Assembly: GCA_013368325.1 (NCBI GenBank)
Contig: JAACJK010000110.1
Span: 682,001 to 746,000 of the forward strand
Length of the DNA: 64,000 bases
Direction: 5' to 3'
Source of the DNA: Ephemerocybe angulata
Lineage: Eukaryota > Basidiomycota > Agaricomycetes > Agaricales > Psathyrellaceae
This document shows positions 37,801 to 49,612 of the stretch, piece by piece. The notes below the pieces were generated by a model, which was not told the DNA's origin, searched no databases, and worked only from the letters and a program-made list of their open reading frames with translations. The position numbers were made by a program, and so were the translations under genes. Positions within the stretch are counted from its first letter, which is position 1. Each line of letters begins with the position of its first letter.

Positions 37801-39529
37801 CCCGAATCGCCCATAGCCTCAGAGCTCTGCTCTCCCATGTCACGGACATCAATCAGACCTTGAGACTACTACCCCGCACTCCGTCATCATCAGGGACATC
37901 GCTGCTGCATAAGGAAAGTCTCTGCGCCGCACAAAGTCTAGTATGAGACCGCTTCCTTGCCACCATTCAATTGGACCTGGGGATGGGCAGCCGTACGTAC
38001 GTACGTGATGCACCTGGCATCAGTCCCGGTAAGGCAGGAAAGCAAGAAGTATGCAACGGTAGAAGCAGCCCAGCCGTCCCTCATCATGAGTATACCGGCT
38101 GCCTCATACACATACGCACACACAGATTCAAGTTGTTCTGATTGGGTCGGGGGAAAGGGAGCGCGAGCAATGCACGGAAAACGATGCTTACCTTTAGCCG
38201 AGAGTGTCAATGTGTATACTAGACCTTCCTAGTAAATCGAAGTTAATAGGATCCAGTGCTGGATACTTCAGAAGAGAGGCTCATGTCTCCGAAGGGTACG
38301 CAGAAAAATGAAAAGTACGAGGTAAAGGTCATCCCGGCGAAGATTCCACTGGAGGCCCGTACTTCTTGATCGAACTTGATGTACACAGCTCTCCTTGTAG
38401 GGCGGCAATATCTTGCCTCCTTGGAACTCTCTAGCTTTGGCTTTTCCTCACGAATCCGCAGTGCGGCTTGCTCATGCGAGGCGGTCGGGATTACCATTAC
38501 ACACATCACATGCAGGAACAACTAGCCTGTGGGAGTACTTACCTGAGGAGGATTAGATTCCGCCTGACCAAAAAGGAAAGTATCTAAGCGCTTCAGGACA
38601 AAGTATACACTGGTCATCACCGGAAGCGCGGTAGATATGCTAATGCAGGTTCGCGATCCGAAGGTAAGCTAAATGTTACACAACAAACTCCTTTGCACCT
38701 AGCCTCGACATCAGACCCAGAAGCTGACTTGGTACCTGGCAAACCACTCGCAGCCCGAGTGAAACCCGTATTCAAAAAGGAGTAAAGAATATTGCGCTGA
38801 GTAAACCACTCGCAGTCTTTAGAGAAGGATCCGTATGTTTTAATCTGTTTTAATCTCAACGTCAACCCCGAGCCTGCCTCCCATGTTACATACGACCGAC
38901 GCACCTCGTGCTCGACCCTCGACGTCATTGTGAGGGATGATGATCCAGAAAGGAAAGAGGGCGCCAAAGACACTTGCGCTCACGTATCGAATATATTTAT
39001 CCATACATGCATCCATCCGCCGAGCTCCCGAGCGAGTCAAGGAAGGCCGGACCTTGGGGGTGGGTTAATATTGGACCTGGGTGTATGTAATTTTGGGCGA
39101 TAAGATAAAGAACGCAGAAGGTAACGTAGAATAACGTTTGACAATGATTCGCGGGGTAGGTATGACGCTGCACACTACGAGTTAGGTGCTGCACCCCAAA
39201 ACATGTGCATGTTTTCTTGTCCCAGAATGCGGTGCGCACAGCAAGTGGTGCAGAACAAAACACCTTTTGTTTACTCCAACGTCTGCGGTGCATTGTCTTA
39301 ACCCCTCCGAAAGGGGGCTTTGCACACAAAGCAAAGAGTGGGGACAACAGCAGGTGGCTGAGGTAAGAAACGCGAGGTGTGGAGTGAGAAGGACACCGAG
39401 CACGAGTAGTAGTAGTCAAAACAGGGTAATTCTTCTACGAGAATACGGCGCCCTTTACTTGGCGAGAAGCCGCAACTCAGACGCACGCTGGCACTGATTT
39501 CGCGGGAGAAGCAGAACCTTACTTACTTA
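31806..39529. other. Gene-poor region
   Basis: About 7.7 kb with no gene I can support. Short frames with mildly protein-like content occur (32211-32603 plus, hydrophobic; 33542-33934 minus, with EVFQSPTYRAWLQELFQCC; 34759-35019 minus), but none has a recognised domain or convincing splice context. They could be exons of unknown genes or decayed sequence. Confidence 0.4.
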
Positions 39530-39860
39530 CAGGTATGAGGAGGGTGAGGTCATACCACGCATTGCCAATTTCAAGGGTCGGGCTCGGACGAAGTGGTGAA
39601 CGTGGTTTTAACATTCGAGGGGACGTTTCGTGCTCAGCGAATATTAATGTAGGGGACGATCGGCTGTCGGGTACTTATGCTCTGAGGACATAGCCTCCAG
39701 GGTGGCCGGCCCATCCCCAGATGTTTGGCTCGGTATGATGGTGTACTTACAGGCGAGCTTAGGAACGTCATGATCAGTGCCGCTGCCCCTGTATTTGGCG
39801 GTAGTATTTCCAAGGAGGGTGTTGAATGTGGATGGAGCCGACCCGAGATGAAAGTTGGCG
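39530..39860. repeat. Duplicated block, copy A
   Basis: Direct repeat of sequence at about 40460-40705. The best core (39566-39664) matches 40504-40600 with small indels. A second shared stretch of 15 bases at 39832-39846 corresponds to 40686-40700. Copy A has stops and frameshifts relative to the open frame that starts in copy B. Confidence 0.65.
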
Positions 39861-40039
39861 GCGGCCCATCCAACGGCCATGTGGGTTGCTTAAAGTGAAG
39901 GAAAAGAAAGGAAAGGAAAGCACTTACCCTCCATGGACATCAATGGCACACTGCGTCGCCGCAGCTCTCACATTCCAGTCAGACAGACTTCGCGTCCCTC
40001 CTTCCTGAAACTCTAGCTGAGATTGGATATCACGTCCCT

Positions 40040-40552
40040 TCACTCAGGTACAGCTAAATACTCAGCGATAGACTTATCCGATCGCCTGTGAGAAGGCCGG
40101 CCGTCCCAAATCCATGTATCTGAATCCAGGATGGTACCGCGACATGCCGTTTCGCCTCTAGACAAACGATTCGTGTAGATAGCATAAGTGTCAAGAGCTC
40201 CACCTGTCCGAGCGGCGACTATGACGGCAGAGGGGCACCTTGGGAGTCCGTCGTGGTATTGTTGCGGTGCGAACTTGCTCCCTGGAGTAGAAGAAGAGGT
40301 GGGCGGCGGCGCACACACAATACATTTCAGATACTTTGGGATCGACGGTGGCGGCGCCCGCAAACAACCTGCTCCAATTTCTAAACCTGCCAACTGCTTT
40401 TCGATATTATGATCTGACATGCTGAGAAGCTGGTCATAATAAGAATTGGAAGAGAGGGAAGCGTAGAAACGGCAGGGGGTAATGAGGTCATGCCAGTGCG
40501 CAATTCGAGGGTTGGGTTCGGACGAAGTGCCAGTGAACGTGGGTTTTGACAT
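40040..40552 (-). CDS. Unidentified ORF, 170 residues
   Basis: An uninterrupted minus-strand frame starting MSKPTFTGTSSEPNPR, with IEKQLAGLEIGAGCL and a Pro/Ser-rich middle. I recognise no domain, signal peptide or membrane segment. The start and upstream sequence lie in the duplicated block (copy B), and the corresponding frame in copy A is broken. Either this is a young or orphan gene with a decayed partial duplicate, or the open frame is accidental. No intron is needed to read it, unlike its neighbours. Confidence 0.28.
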   Translation of the reverse strand: MSKPTFTGTSSEPNPRIAHWHDLITPCRFYASLSSNSYYDQLLSMSDHNIEKQLAGLEIGAGCLRAPPPSIPKYLKCIVCAPPPTSSSTPGSKFAPQQYHDGLPRCPSAVIVAARTGGALDTYAIYTNRLSRGETACRGTILDSDTWIWDGRPSHRRSDKSIAEYLAVPE

Positions 40553-40705
40553 TCGAGGGGACGTTTCGTTCTCAGCGAATGAGGGGGACGATCGAGCATC
40601 AGACCTTCCGGTGCTGAGAGCATGGTACGAGGGTGGTAGGTGTATAACAACAACTTCAGGGTGTCTGAATCGACTCGTGCCCGGAATGGAGCCGACCCGA
40701 CTCCG
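40460..40705. repeat. Duplicated block, copy B
   Basis: Partner of 39530-39860 in the same orientation, about 0.9 kb away. It contains the start and presumed upstream region of the 170-residue ORF. Confidence 0.65.
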
Positions 40706-40961
40706 AGAAGAAGAGTGCTAGTGACGCCAGTCCCTCCCGCGAAGGAGGAGGCTCTAGTTCTCCTTGGGAAAACCGTCTGCCACCACGTACTAGTACTTAC
40801 TTACAAGATGTCACTAGAACTGGGGTGGTGGCACACACAATAGAATTCCCAGATCGCCTACAGCGCAAGAGAAGAAAGCGTCCCGAATCCCTGGACACAT
40901 CCTCATCATACCATACCACCATACCATTCAACCGTATTCACCTCAAAACAAAACATTCTTT

Positions 40962-41000
40962 AAAGTTCTGTCAAGATTCATTGAGTCTTGACAGAACTTT
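40962..41000. repeat. Perfect 15-bp inverted repeat (hairpin)
   Basis: AAAGTTCTGTCAAGA at 40962-40976, a 9-base loop, then its exact reverse complement at 40986-41000. No gene is adjacent. The arms could form a stable stem in RNA or single-stranded DNA. Confidence 0.85.
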
Positions 41001-41837
41001 GAGTACTCAAAACTCGCTCCACCTGTCCTTCGGGCGGCCACACTTCTGCCAACCCATCTGTCAAACCGACCAGAAGGTACGTACCAGAGTCTGGCAACAT
41101 ACATATATGTCGTCCCATCCTGTCGCGATGTCTGTCGTCGCTTGTAAGCAGGACAGTCAGGACAGTCAGTTCTCCGTTGGTCCGCTGTATACTACTTGAG
41201 TAAATACAGTCCTGCGTCAACAAGTTCTGACTGGGACAAGGCGGGCGACAAGACGGTCGGAAGCGGGCGGGCTCAAGCCGGCATAATACTGCCGGTCCAG
41301 GCTGGCTGGAATTGGTCCTGTTTGCCGGCAAAACAAGCGCCTACAGCACGCGCAAGTACTGCACCCGCCTGCGAACGTGCGCCGGCCGCTCAAAAACCCC
41401 CAAGTACTCGAAAGGGGACTCGACTGGACTCGACTGGCTTGAGTATAAGCATTCAAGTTGCCTTTCCCAGCTTTCGACTAACTACAAGAGAGCCCATACC
41501 TATTATACAAGGCGAACTTGGGTATCTATCGGAAGCGCGCGCATCGTAACATATTCAATCCTACGAGTACCCCCGCGCGCGCGCTTATTGAGCGGAACAA
41601 AGTGCGGGGAAAGAGGCGTGAAACGCGTGAAACAGGCAGGAAAAGGAAATCTAGAAGAAATCTAGAAGAAATCTCTATGTCCACAAGGACGCATGCACGC
41701 ACGCACGACGTTTCCGGAATGGTACTTATAGGTGTCGTCATCCAGGAACACGAACACCTGCGCGCGCACTTGACTCGGAAAGGAATGCGGGGGCGCAGGG
41801 ATAACCTGTCACAAAGGCTGTAAGGCTACGAGGCTAT

Positions 41838-41886
41838 AAGTCTGTAAGTCTGTAAGTCTGTGAGTCTGTGAGTTTGTAAGTCTGTG
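41838..41886. repeat. 8-base tandem repeat
   Basis: About six copies of AAGTCTGT with slight variation (A/G and C/T changes). Confidence 0.8.
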
Positions 41887-42445
41887 CGCAATCCTCCAGC
41901 CACAAAGCATCTTATCACCCGCATCACCCAGCGCGCGCATATGCGCTCCGCACGGGCGCTCAGCGCAAGTAGGGTCGAGGGCATCGCATCCTCCGCTCGC
42001 CTAGTACCCATGGAAGCCAAGCTCCGGCAACAAAATTCAAATGATCATGAAGCTCCCCACCAAACAGCCAACCCGGAACGAACACCCGCACCGAAGAATG
42101 GAAGACTCATCATCATACAACTTGCGAGTCGCGACACACATCCATAAGTATATGTATGATGATGATGGAATTGGAATAGGCGTTGCTAGGCAAGAAAAAA
42201 ATACATGATGGTACAATGGTGGTGATGACTTCATTAGAGAGTCCACTCCATTCTTACTAGTACTATGTACACTGCGGCAGACAGTAGCACTGAGAGCGTC
42301 CGTCTGGCATTGAAGATCTCCCATCCCCCTCCCCCCTTCGCCGGCGTCCCCGTCGTCCCCACCCTAATACTCCCAGAAGCAACTGAGTCGGACTTGGGCT
42401 CGAGCCTGGCGGGCATGGGCAGTCGGCGTGGGCGCGGTATCGGTA

Positions 42446-42532
42446 TGGACGGATGGATGGATGGACGGAAGGCGGATGGTTGGATGGATGATTGATAAAT
42501 AGCAGCAGCTGGATGGACGGTCGGACGGTCGT
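42446..42532. repeat. GGAT/GGAC microsatellite
   Basis: Imperfect 4-base repeat tract, interrupted in the middle. It lies downstream of the CCHC micro-gene and may fall in its 3' flank. Confidence 0.75.
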
Positions 42533-42878
42533 TTGAATGGTATTATGCCCGTAGGCGTGGTCGTAGAATGCGATGGTGGTCGAAAATACAATTGCAGGGG
42601 TATCCGTGCGATGAGAGCGAGAGAGAGAGTGCGTGAGCTTGGGCTTGGTGCTTGCATGGGTGTGAAAGCGGACAGCGACGAGGCGAATGATGAATCGTGG
42701 AACTTGAATAGAGTTGACAACAAGAGGATGGATGGATAGAATCGAGAGACAGAGATGGAGACAACAACAGCTATGTGGGGTTGTGGGTAAGCAACGGATG
42801 TTGGGGGAGTAGTGGAGGCTGTAGATGCTCACCGAGACTGGACTGGAGAAGAGAGACGCGACGCGGACCTGGCATCCC

Positions 42879-43058
42879 TTACTTGAAGGGGCAGGAGGGC
42901 GAGTGGGTTCCGCGCCAGCCGCAGTGGCAGCACTGGGGCGAGCTGTGGTCGATGCACGCGGCCGGTGTTGAGGAGGCGGCGGGGGCGGACGACGTTGGTA
43001 GTGAGATCTGCGCCTGGGCGACAGCGGCGGACGAAGAGTAGGATGTGGAAGTGCACAT
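42879..43058 (-). CDS. 59-residue micro-protein with C-terminal CCHC-like knuckle
   Basis: Single-exon minus-strand gene starting MCTSTSYSSSAAVAQ. The first 34 residues are Ser/Ala/Thr-rich; the last 25 contain CIDHSSPQCCHCGWRG then THSPSCPFK. Spacing C-x2-C-x5-H-x3-C resembles a zinc knuckle. Support for a real gene: a perfect TATA box about 97 bases upstream, strong third-position C bias, and a compact ATG-stop unit. There is no signal peptide or CaaX end, so it is neither a typical secreted effector nor a mating pheromone precursor. A GTAAGG overlaps the stop codon, so an additional downstream exon cannot be excluded. Function unknown. Confidence 0.55.
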   Translation of the reverse strand: MCTSTSYSSSAAVAQAQISLPTSSAPAASSTPAACIDHSSPQCCHCGWRGTHSPSCPFK

Positions 43059-43154
43059 GTCTGCTAGTAGGTTGGTTGGTTGTGTGAGTGTGAAGGCTGC
43101 AGAGGACTGGATGCTAGGGCGGATGGAGGGTCTGAGGGGAAGGAGGGCTGTTGC

Positions 43155-43163
43155 TTTTATATA
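43155..43163 (-). promoter_or_regulatory. TATA box of the CCHC micro-gene
   Basis: TATATAAAA on the minus strand, ending about 97 bases before the ATG at 43058. This is a textbook core promoter position for a short 5' UTR. Confidence 0.6.
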
Positions 43164-46100
43164 TTTCGGACGCGCACTCGGCAAAACCCCAAGATAGGGA
43201 GGTATCCCGAACGCCCATCCAGATAGCGTCCCGTGTGCATCTCCGTTGAGCGTTGATGCTATGTATGACAAAAGCCTGAAATCCTCAAAGTGCGCGTACG
43301 GACAAGAAAGAAACCAGAAACTCGCCGCAGATTGAGATTTGGGCCACAGCAGCTCGCCCTATCCGCATTTGGCAGCCGAGCCGGCTCGCTCGAGATCGCG
43401 CCAACACAATCTCGCCTGCCCGATGCGGATAGCCAGATCTGGCTGCCATTGTGAAGGTGTTCTTGCGACTTGGGATCCCGGTACACGGTCCCGCGCCGAA
43501 AGAAGGAGCTCCCGCCAAATCCTGGGTCATAGGAACAGCACGCCCTCCTCTGCTCGTCACACCACCCACGCACGATTAAACAACACCCTTGCTATTCCCA
43601 AAACGACGTCCCCCGCTGACATAGGCATCCGTCCTTCTGTTCGCCCCTTCCCCAGCAACTAATCAACAACAAAGTCAATCGCCAGTCAGCCTGTGAGAAT
43701 CAGAAAGGATGCGGAAGGCCTTCCCCACATCCCAATTGAGATAGGTGGTCGGTCGGCCTCCTTCTTTCATCCAGTCCTCCGCATTTGTTCCCTGCACAAC
43801 GCCCTCCTTCTTGCACGCACGCACATGCGTTCTACTCCTCTGTAGCTAGTGGTGAAAGCGATTAGGCGCTCCCAAAGCCATGGCGACGGCGCCAGCGCCA
43901 CCCCGCACCAGGAACCCACCGTAGGCTAACAACCAAGCCGCCTCCCTCATTGAGCATCGGACTCCGGAGGAGGCACTTGACACATTAAGGAATAAAGCAT
44001 CTCAAAAAGTCAACAGACTGCTGTCGCCGGCTGTCGTCGGCGGCCCTGGTAGGTAGAAAGGTTCCTGGAGTCCGAATCGCAGACAAGGGAGACAGACCCA
44101 CGGGCGACAGCGCTTGCCAGTCGCCCACACGCACGACTCTATCGAATGAATTTGTCGACGAGCCAACCGGCTCCGGGGATGATGCTGATAAGAAAGGTCG
44201 TCCGAGTCGAAGGAAGACAAAGAAGCTACATAGCTAGGCTGAGCTAGCCTCCTCCGACCTCCGGTCAGAACTTCAGGGACGAAAGCTTCAGGGACTTTGA
44301 TTTAAGTGGGGTATTAGATGTACCTCAGAGAGGCCTCAGGCAGGCGTCTGTCTGTAACAGGCGCCCGGCCCGTGTTTCGCTGTTAGTTTTCGCTCAAGTA
44401 ATTTAGAGAAAGAAAGAGAAATGGTTGATTGGTTCTTGGACCCGGGTTCACAAACGTTCAACGTTTACCGGGATCGCGTCCGCCGTGAGGCTGGCTGGCG
44501 TCAATCACATTTAGACGCCCTGCTCCGAGTCTCCCTCCGAGCTTTCACAGGCAAAACAGGCAAAACGGACAGGCAGACAGCAGGCAAGCAGGCAGTTATG
44601 AATGAATGAAAGAAAGGAGATATCTAGCATGCGCACTCTATGAATCCGTGCTACGCGTACCGAGCACAACATCGCTAAGGAGCCAGCACGAAAAAGAAGA
44701 ACGAAAAGAACAAGATGAAAAAGAAAAAGTTCAAAAAGAAAGAAAGAATCAAGTAAGTACAAGCAATCGACCAAGCAATCTTCTGTGCGGCGCCAGCTAA
44801 CTTAGTAGATGGATGGAGAGTCCACAATGGCAACGTGCCAGCCCTTCTGCAGATTGGTGTCGTCAGCGCTTCCAGTGATTTCTTAGGCATGAAAAACGAC
44901 TTCGGGCTCGTCGCACAGGCAGGGCTTCTCTCCGCCGCGCTCGGGGCACGTTGTCGAATCGAAGAAGGTGGCCCTCTCTTTTGGATCTCTCCTCGGGGAG
45001 TATAGGTAGGTACTAGTAGGTAGGTACCAACCAACAAGCTAACTAAGTAGCTATCCCACTATCCAATTCACCAACCGACCGACCATCCAACCAACTGGCT
45101 GTTCGATCATCTAAAATCAATCAAAAGTACCACCAAATCTTCATATACATACTGCATAAAACTGGGATTCGGAAGCGCGAAAGGAAACCTTCCAAGCTCT
45201 CTAGAGTCTTTCTCGAGGCTCGGCCGGGACCCTTGCCCGGCTGGACCGACCCATCGAAGATCGACGCGGCGACGGTCCATCCATCGGTAGCCTGTAAGTA
45301 ATACCTTTCATCCCAAATCCCAAATTCCGTGCTCCCGGACAGCCCAGTGCACTCTCCACCCGCCAAGCTCGAATCGAGTCTCGAGTAAACGAGAGCTGAG
45401 CCCATACGAATATAGAATGATCAGAACGAATTCGAAAGGAAGGAAGGAAGGAAGGAGACAGTGCTAGTGCTGTAATTTAATCCAAGAAATTCATTATTCG
45501 TGCCCCTGTCAAGCTTCGAATTCGGAGAGGGACCCTCCCACCCAGAGCTCATTTCCGTGCGCATTTCCGAGCCGACTCGGAGGAGCTTGGCGATCCAATT
45601 ACATCTCAAGCCTCACACTGCAGCCTGCGCGCGCGCCTAATTACAGTGGCAGACTACAGTTTACTCTTAGGCTTACTGCATCCCGCTTTACAGCCCGCAC
45701 CGAGCGGCTATGTAGTAGCTGATGAATTTGAAAGGAAACACTACTCCGAGTCCCTAAATGAACACATGTACTTGCTACTTACTCGTATAAGGACAATTCG
45801 ACGGGCTTTACGCGCTACGCCTTTACGCTATTCATTGAGTCATTCATTCATTCACTCTCGTACAACGTTCGTCAAAGACTACACTTAATATGCACTATAA
45901 TACCAAGCACAAAATCCAATCCAATCCGACTTCATAATGATAGCCTCCTGCCATCGACACCCAGACTAGTAAATTGTAATCGCCACCTACGGACTCCGGA
46001 CAATCAATCAACACCCTCCCTTCCGAGTCCTTCCTCCCTACGGCAACACCATCCCAAGAATTAACCGTGAAACAACCTCTATGAAATCAACAACAACAAC

Positions 46101-46942
46101 AAACCTAATCCGCAGGTCTGACGATCCACCGCGGGATCATGGAAGTCATCGCCCCAACCACGCGCCCGCGCGCGGGCACCTACCATCCCAGCCAATTAAC
46201 CGGCCGGTAGGTCGGACTCACGAACGGAAACAAAGGAAATCGAAAATGGATGTGATAACCAGCCAAACCAGCCTCGCTGCACGCCATGTTGCATGGCATT
46301 GCAGTGCACTTCTACACCCACACGGTATCAGATACCTTGGGGCAGATTGACGCCGGCCCTCTCAAAAAACGTGCCCCGCAGGTAAACAGTCTATTACCCG
46401 AGACCCAGCAAAACAGGACAAAACGCCAAAAACACACCTAACAGCATGCTGTTGCTCGAGTCCTCTGCGCCAGCCACGCGCCCAGGGTCCGGAGTCGTGG
46501 TCGTGGCGAATGAATTGGTCTCTCGGCACTCAAGTCCAAGCGGGCTTGCTATTCACTGCTCAGCCTTTCTAGCTCCCAGCCTCTGCCTCCTGCCCGTGCG
46601 CGTGCATGCCCAGCACACCCAGATTGAGGAGTCCGACCGAATCCGTCTGCATAAAGAAAAAGTGTGTGCATAGCAAGCAAGGGTGTGCATGAAAGGAAGA
46701 GATGTCCTATGTAGTTTGGGGATGATAAAATGAAAAGGTTCCGTGGCCTGATAAGATAGAGAAACAAAAGTACATGGTACACTCCGCGGAGTAGGCCGAG
46801 TCAAAGCGGGAAAGAAGAAGAATGAAGAAATGAAAATCGAACGAGAAAAAAATAATTCCACAACCCACAGAGAAAGACCAAAGAAACTCAGGGAAACAAA
46901 CCCTCGACCCACAGCCGACACAAAACAAACGAGCACCCCGCC
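43164..46942. other. Gene-free stretch
   Basis: No supported gene. Includes a GGAA microsatellite at 45434-45456. Remaining open frames are short, conflict between strands, or lack an ATG. Confidence 0.45.
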
Positions 46943-49582
46943 TCACTTCCCTCGCTTAGGAGCGTCCTTGTACCACTCAGGAACCTCATGCGCCTTTGGA
47001 ACAGCCTTCCTCCGCAGCTCCCTAACCAAGCGCTCCTCCTCCTCCGCCTGCACCCTCCTCTGCGCCTCCCTCTCCTCCTGCAGCCTCAGCTCCTTCTCCT
47101 TCACCATATCATCAAACTTGTGTCGCTCCTTCAGCCGGTTCTTCGTCTCGAACCGGGGAGAAACAGGTATGACCGCATTCGCCCTTGACTGGCGCAACAG
47201 CTTCTCCTTCCGGCGCGTCAAGTCCGCTTCGTGCGACGCATGCAGAGCTTTAAAGTCCGGCACAGGATGACTGCTGTTACTGTTACTGTTTGACTGCGAG
47301 TGCTTCATCGTCGATGACGACGCCGGCGCTTGATGCCGGGGTCGCCTGAACGTTCGTAGATCGGCGTTCCTCGTCACGGCCTTCTCTTTCTCTTTCGCCT
47401 TCTCCTTGCCCTTCGCTTTCGCAGCTTTCGCTGCATTGAGCTTCGCGGTCACTCTCGCCCGGGCACCCTCTGATCCACCAAGCCCACGACTCGCGCCCAC
47501 GCTTTTCCGGGCTTCTAACCGAGCGCTTACTCGGAAGTTGAATCCAACAGGAACAGTTGCGTGGACCATCTATTTTAGCAATCCAGCCGAAAGGAGGCAA
47601 AAACGACAGGAACGTCAGTCATCAGCTGGACAAATCTATTGAGAATATGAAAACGGCGAGGAGATGAAGGAAACGCTCATGGGATCCGACATGAATGTGT
47701 CCTACCGAAAAGGCGAAAGGCTAAATTGAATGAATGAATGGGATCACGTACCTTCACTTTTGAACTCGACCCACTTCTCGCGTTCGAGGTGGAACGCGCA
47801 GCAGCAGCGCCCTGCCTCTGTTCGGGAGCAGGTACATGGGGTTCTAAGAGAGGAGACGTCCATGGTGTAAGTAGGGAAGCAGAACGAGGAGAGTCGCCGA
47901 TAAGATCTTACCCCACCGATCCCGATTCAGATTCTGCTTTAGATGAGGCTCGACCGATGATTCCTCGCAATTCTGCAAATGATTTGACGACGACGACGCC
48001 AGAGTGGTGTCGCCGTCCTCCTTCTTGTCGCCCCCAGAGCTCGTCGCGTGTGGCCCAGACTCCCGCTCTGCCTCCTTTTCGGCTCTTCTATTTCCAGACG
48101 CGCTGCTCCCCGTCGAGCCTCTGCCACTTCTGCCAGAGCTCTTTCTCCCTCCGACAACGGCCAACCTAGACCCTCGACCAGAGGCGGATAGCCGTCTGAT
48201 AGACTTTCGAGTTGTTGGGGGTAATCGTTTGGCGAATGGAGCAGCAACCGCATGCTTTGATGAGGAAGGCGCCGACGAGGACGACGAGGCGCCGCTCGCA
48301 CCAACGCCCGGGTTTGCTTTGCCTTTCTTCCGAGCTCGAACACCCTCGATTTCCTCCGCCTGCTCGACCGAGACCGGCCTCTTAGATGATGTGCGTAAAG
48401 GGGCCTCCTCCATTGCGCTCTCGACGGGGATTTCTTCGTCAGCGGCCCCCGAAAGGGAGTGGGGGCTGGGATTCAGCGGGGAAAGCTGAGATATTGTCAT
48501 ATGGCTGTCACGAGGTGCGACAGGAGCATCGGATGGCTCAGCAATCAATACATTGGCGTTGGCGGTCCCAAGGGGCAGATCTGATAGGGTGGGCTTGGAC
48601 AGCGCAGTCGTCGAATTCGAGCTTCCGGCATGGAGTGTCCTAGAAACAAGGGTGAGATCTTCGTGAAGCGAAGAAAACGAGGGTTAGAAGCCTACACATG
48701 TGTATCGGTGACAAGATCGCGGTTGGGCGTCATCAGAACGTCAGCCACATTGACTGCAGACGCTGAGTCCACGCTAGGCTCGGACTTGATAGGTCGGGAG
48801 AGCACTGGTGGTTCTGTTGGTGGAGTTGTTGGTGCCGGCAGAGGCCTATCAGATTCGAGTCCTAGTGAAACTGCCGCTGCGGCATTTCGAGCACCTGAGG
48901 TTCGCCTGACCCCTCTCTGCGGTCGGACTTTCGCAATGCCGCCTTCGCGCACAGCCTAACGAACGAACACATTACGTTGATGTCAGTCAAAAGGCCCAGC
49001 CTGTGAGATATATCCTAAACGTACTGGCTTGGCGGGATCTTTCCGTCGAGCAGGAGGAGCTTCTCTTCGAGGCAGATTCTGTTCCAGAGGAGCAGCAGAG
49101 CCTGGCGAATCTGGCTCGACAGCTTCCCGAACGTCGCCCAGCTCGTCCGCTAGCGAGTCGAGCTGCGCCTTTAACGAGTCAATGCGCTCCCCTCTCGGAG
49201 ATTGGGGCACGGAGATGTCCTTGGTGAGGCGTGTTACCGTACTCGGCTTCGGTCTCTGCTGGATACGAGAAGACCTTCGTCGTGGGGTTTCCCCTGCCCC
49301 TGCCAACGTGGATCTGATGGGGATTTGCTTGGACGTCGACTTGACTGGCTTCGAGGGTCCAGGTGTAAGGTCGGTGATGGTTAATGGTTCGAGGGTGAAT
49401 CTGGAAGGGGGCGCAGGTGTTGCGAAGGCGTCGTCAGCCCCCTGGAGAAAGGTGTCGTCGTACTCCAGTAGATACTCGTCTTCGAGGCCCGAGGTAGGTA
49501 TCTGGAATGAAAAAGATGTGTCCGAAGTATCTGCCATACGCCTGCGACTCGTTTCGCCCCCTAAACGTAGTGCAGGTGCCAT
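46943..49582 (-). CDS. TPX2-like spindle assembly protein
   Basis: Five exons (49582-49025, 48955-48696, 48639-47912, 47817-47753, 47569-46943) close in frame to 745 residues. TPX2 proteins bind microtubules and activate Aurora kinase during spindle assembly. The C-terminus carries the TPX2 signature: VPVGFNFRVSARLEARKS, PDFKALHASHEADLTRRKEKL, then FETKNRLKERHKFDDMVKEK and a long charged helix ending KAHEVPEWY. Exon 4 adds FHLEREKWVEFKVK. The N-terminal 530 residues are disordered, Ser/Pro/Arg-rich. The start could also be the ATG at 49537. The exon 4 acceptor (47818) was chosen because the nearer AG at 47844 leads to a stop; the exon 2 donor is GTAGGC. Confidence 0.85.
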
Positions 49583-49612
49583 GATTGTTCCAGAACCGAT
49601 TCTGTTCGCAGG

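Larger units (their letters stand above)
41001..42878. other. Microsatellite-rich intergenic region
   Basis: Contains short tandem repeats: a 12-base unit at 41646-41673, an 8-base unit (AAGTCTGT and variants) at 41838-41886, and a GGAT/GGAC tract at about 42446-42532. Long open frames across the repeats are byproducts of the repeats. Confidence 0.6.

Noticed and set aside
42263..42832. 189-codon minus-strand open frame downstream of the CCHC micro-gene
   Set aside because: It runs through the GGAT/GGAC microsatellite and reads as His/Ser/Pro repeats without domain or ATG context; best explained by low-complexity DNA.
45646..45888. 80-codon plus-strand frame with a clean N-terminus
   Set aside because: It starts at GTG rather than ATG, and lies in a stretch with no other coding signals.
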